Assembly: GCA_030616565.1 (NCBI GenBank)
Contig: JAUWXC010000056.1
Coordinates: forward strand, 1-5,698
DNA from: Methanocellales archaeon
GTDB taxonomy: Archaea > Halobacteriota > UBA148 > JAUWXC01
DNA: 5,698 nucleotides
Reading direction: 5' to 3'
Of the stretch, positions 5,464-5,698 are shown one piece after another. Both the position numbers and the translations under genes were made by a program. Within the stretch, counting starts at the first letter, position 1. Each line of letters opens with the position of its first letter. The notes below the pieces were generated by a model. That model did no database searches and had not been told where the DNA came from. It worked only from the letters and a program-made list of their open reading frames with translations.

Positions 5464-5698
5464 ATGAAAAGATGTATGATATGTGGGCGGGAAGAGTATC
5501 TGCCGTTCACTTGCAAATTCTGCGGTGATGCGTTCTGCGCAGAGCACAGGCTGCCAGAAAAACATCATTGCCCTGGTTTGGCGGGACTGAAGAACATGTC
5601 TAGGGGTATCATATACTCTCCCACTCCCAAAGAGGTCAAAATCGCGCGCCCAAAGATTTCCTTGCCCATATACAGTTACTCTCAGGCGATTTTAATGG
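5464..5698 (+). CDS. AN1-type zinc-finger protein, 5' part (runs off the window; possible rhomboid fusion)
   Basis: The first 78 residues are present and the frame is open to the right edge. Residues 4-36 match the AN1 zinc-finger spacing exactly: C4-x2-C7-x9-C17-x2-C20-x4-C25-x2-H28-x5-H34-x-C36, giving eight ligands for two zinc ions. In archaea AN1 fingers occur in small proteins and at the N-terminus of membrane proteins, including rhomboid-type intramembrane proteases as I recall. The linker (about 40-70) is basic and the last visible residues (SYSQAILM) could begin a membrane segment, but the rest lies outside. ATG 5464 has no Shine-Dalgarno site; a TATA candidate CTTTATC (5427-5433) about 30 nt upstream suggests a near-leaderless transcript. 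It diverges from mtnA across a 91-bp spacer that contains a strong dyad. The zinc finger is firm; the overall function is unknown. Confidence 0.82.
   Translation, partial: MKRCMICGREEYLPFTCKFCGDAFCAEHRLPEKHHCPGLAGLKNMSRGIIYSPTPKEVKIARPKISLPIYSYSQAILM

Overview
The window looks like euryarchaeal chromosome, probably of the methanogen or methane/alkane-oxidising (Methanosarcina/Syntrophoarchaeum/ANME-like) lineages. The support is gene content (archaeal MCM, an Orc1/Cdc6 of the methanogen 'LLWDQT' type, a COG1099-type TatD hydrolase, an ACT+DUF5612-like protein, an AN1 zinc-finger protein), tight gene packing, a mix of Shine-Dalgarno-led and apparently near-leaderless starts, and AT-rich TATA-like stretches. 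Species-level placement is not possible from the sequence alone.

Layout. Positions 1-254 form a nearly perfect inverted repeat (arms of 117 bp, one mismatch) lying inside the 5' end of an mcm helicase gene, so only about the first 64 MCM residues are intact. Reading leftward on the minus strand from about 1650 is a compact operon: a PD-(D/E)XK nuclease of Holliday-junction-resolvase type (1184-1648), a TatD-like metal-dependent hydrolase (343-1182) and the mcm start (306). A 153-bp divergent intergenic region (1649-1801) holds the promoters and a cluster of ATGAT/ATCAT motifs next to a G-rich tract. To the right, on the plus strand, orc1/cdc6 (1802-2914) is translationally coupled through a TTGA overlap to a Cas4/RecB-like Fe-S nuclease-fold protein (2911-3672). 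The origin-recognition protein, the replicative helicase and three DNA-processing-type proteins therefore sit in one divergent block.

The Cas4-like gene converges with a second minus-strand operon, and their stop codons share one TTAA. That operon is mtnA (methylthioribose-1-phosphate isomerase, 4347-5372) followed by an ACT-domain protein (3669-4331). A 91-bp divergent region with a strong dyad (5429-5448) separates mtnA from an AN1 zinc-finger gene that runs off the right edge (5464-5698).

I see no CRISPR array, transposase, tRNA or rRNA. The observations most worth checking are the hairpin that breaks mcm (a chimeric contig end is the first suspicion), the substituted nuclease motif in the Orc1-coupled Cas4-like protein, and the linkage of nucleases to both replication initiators.
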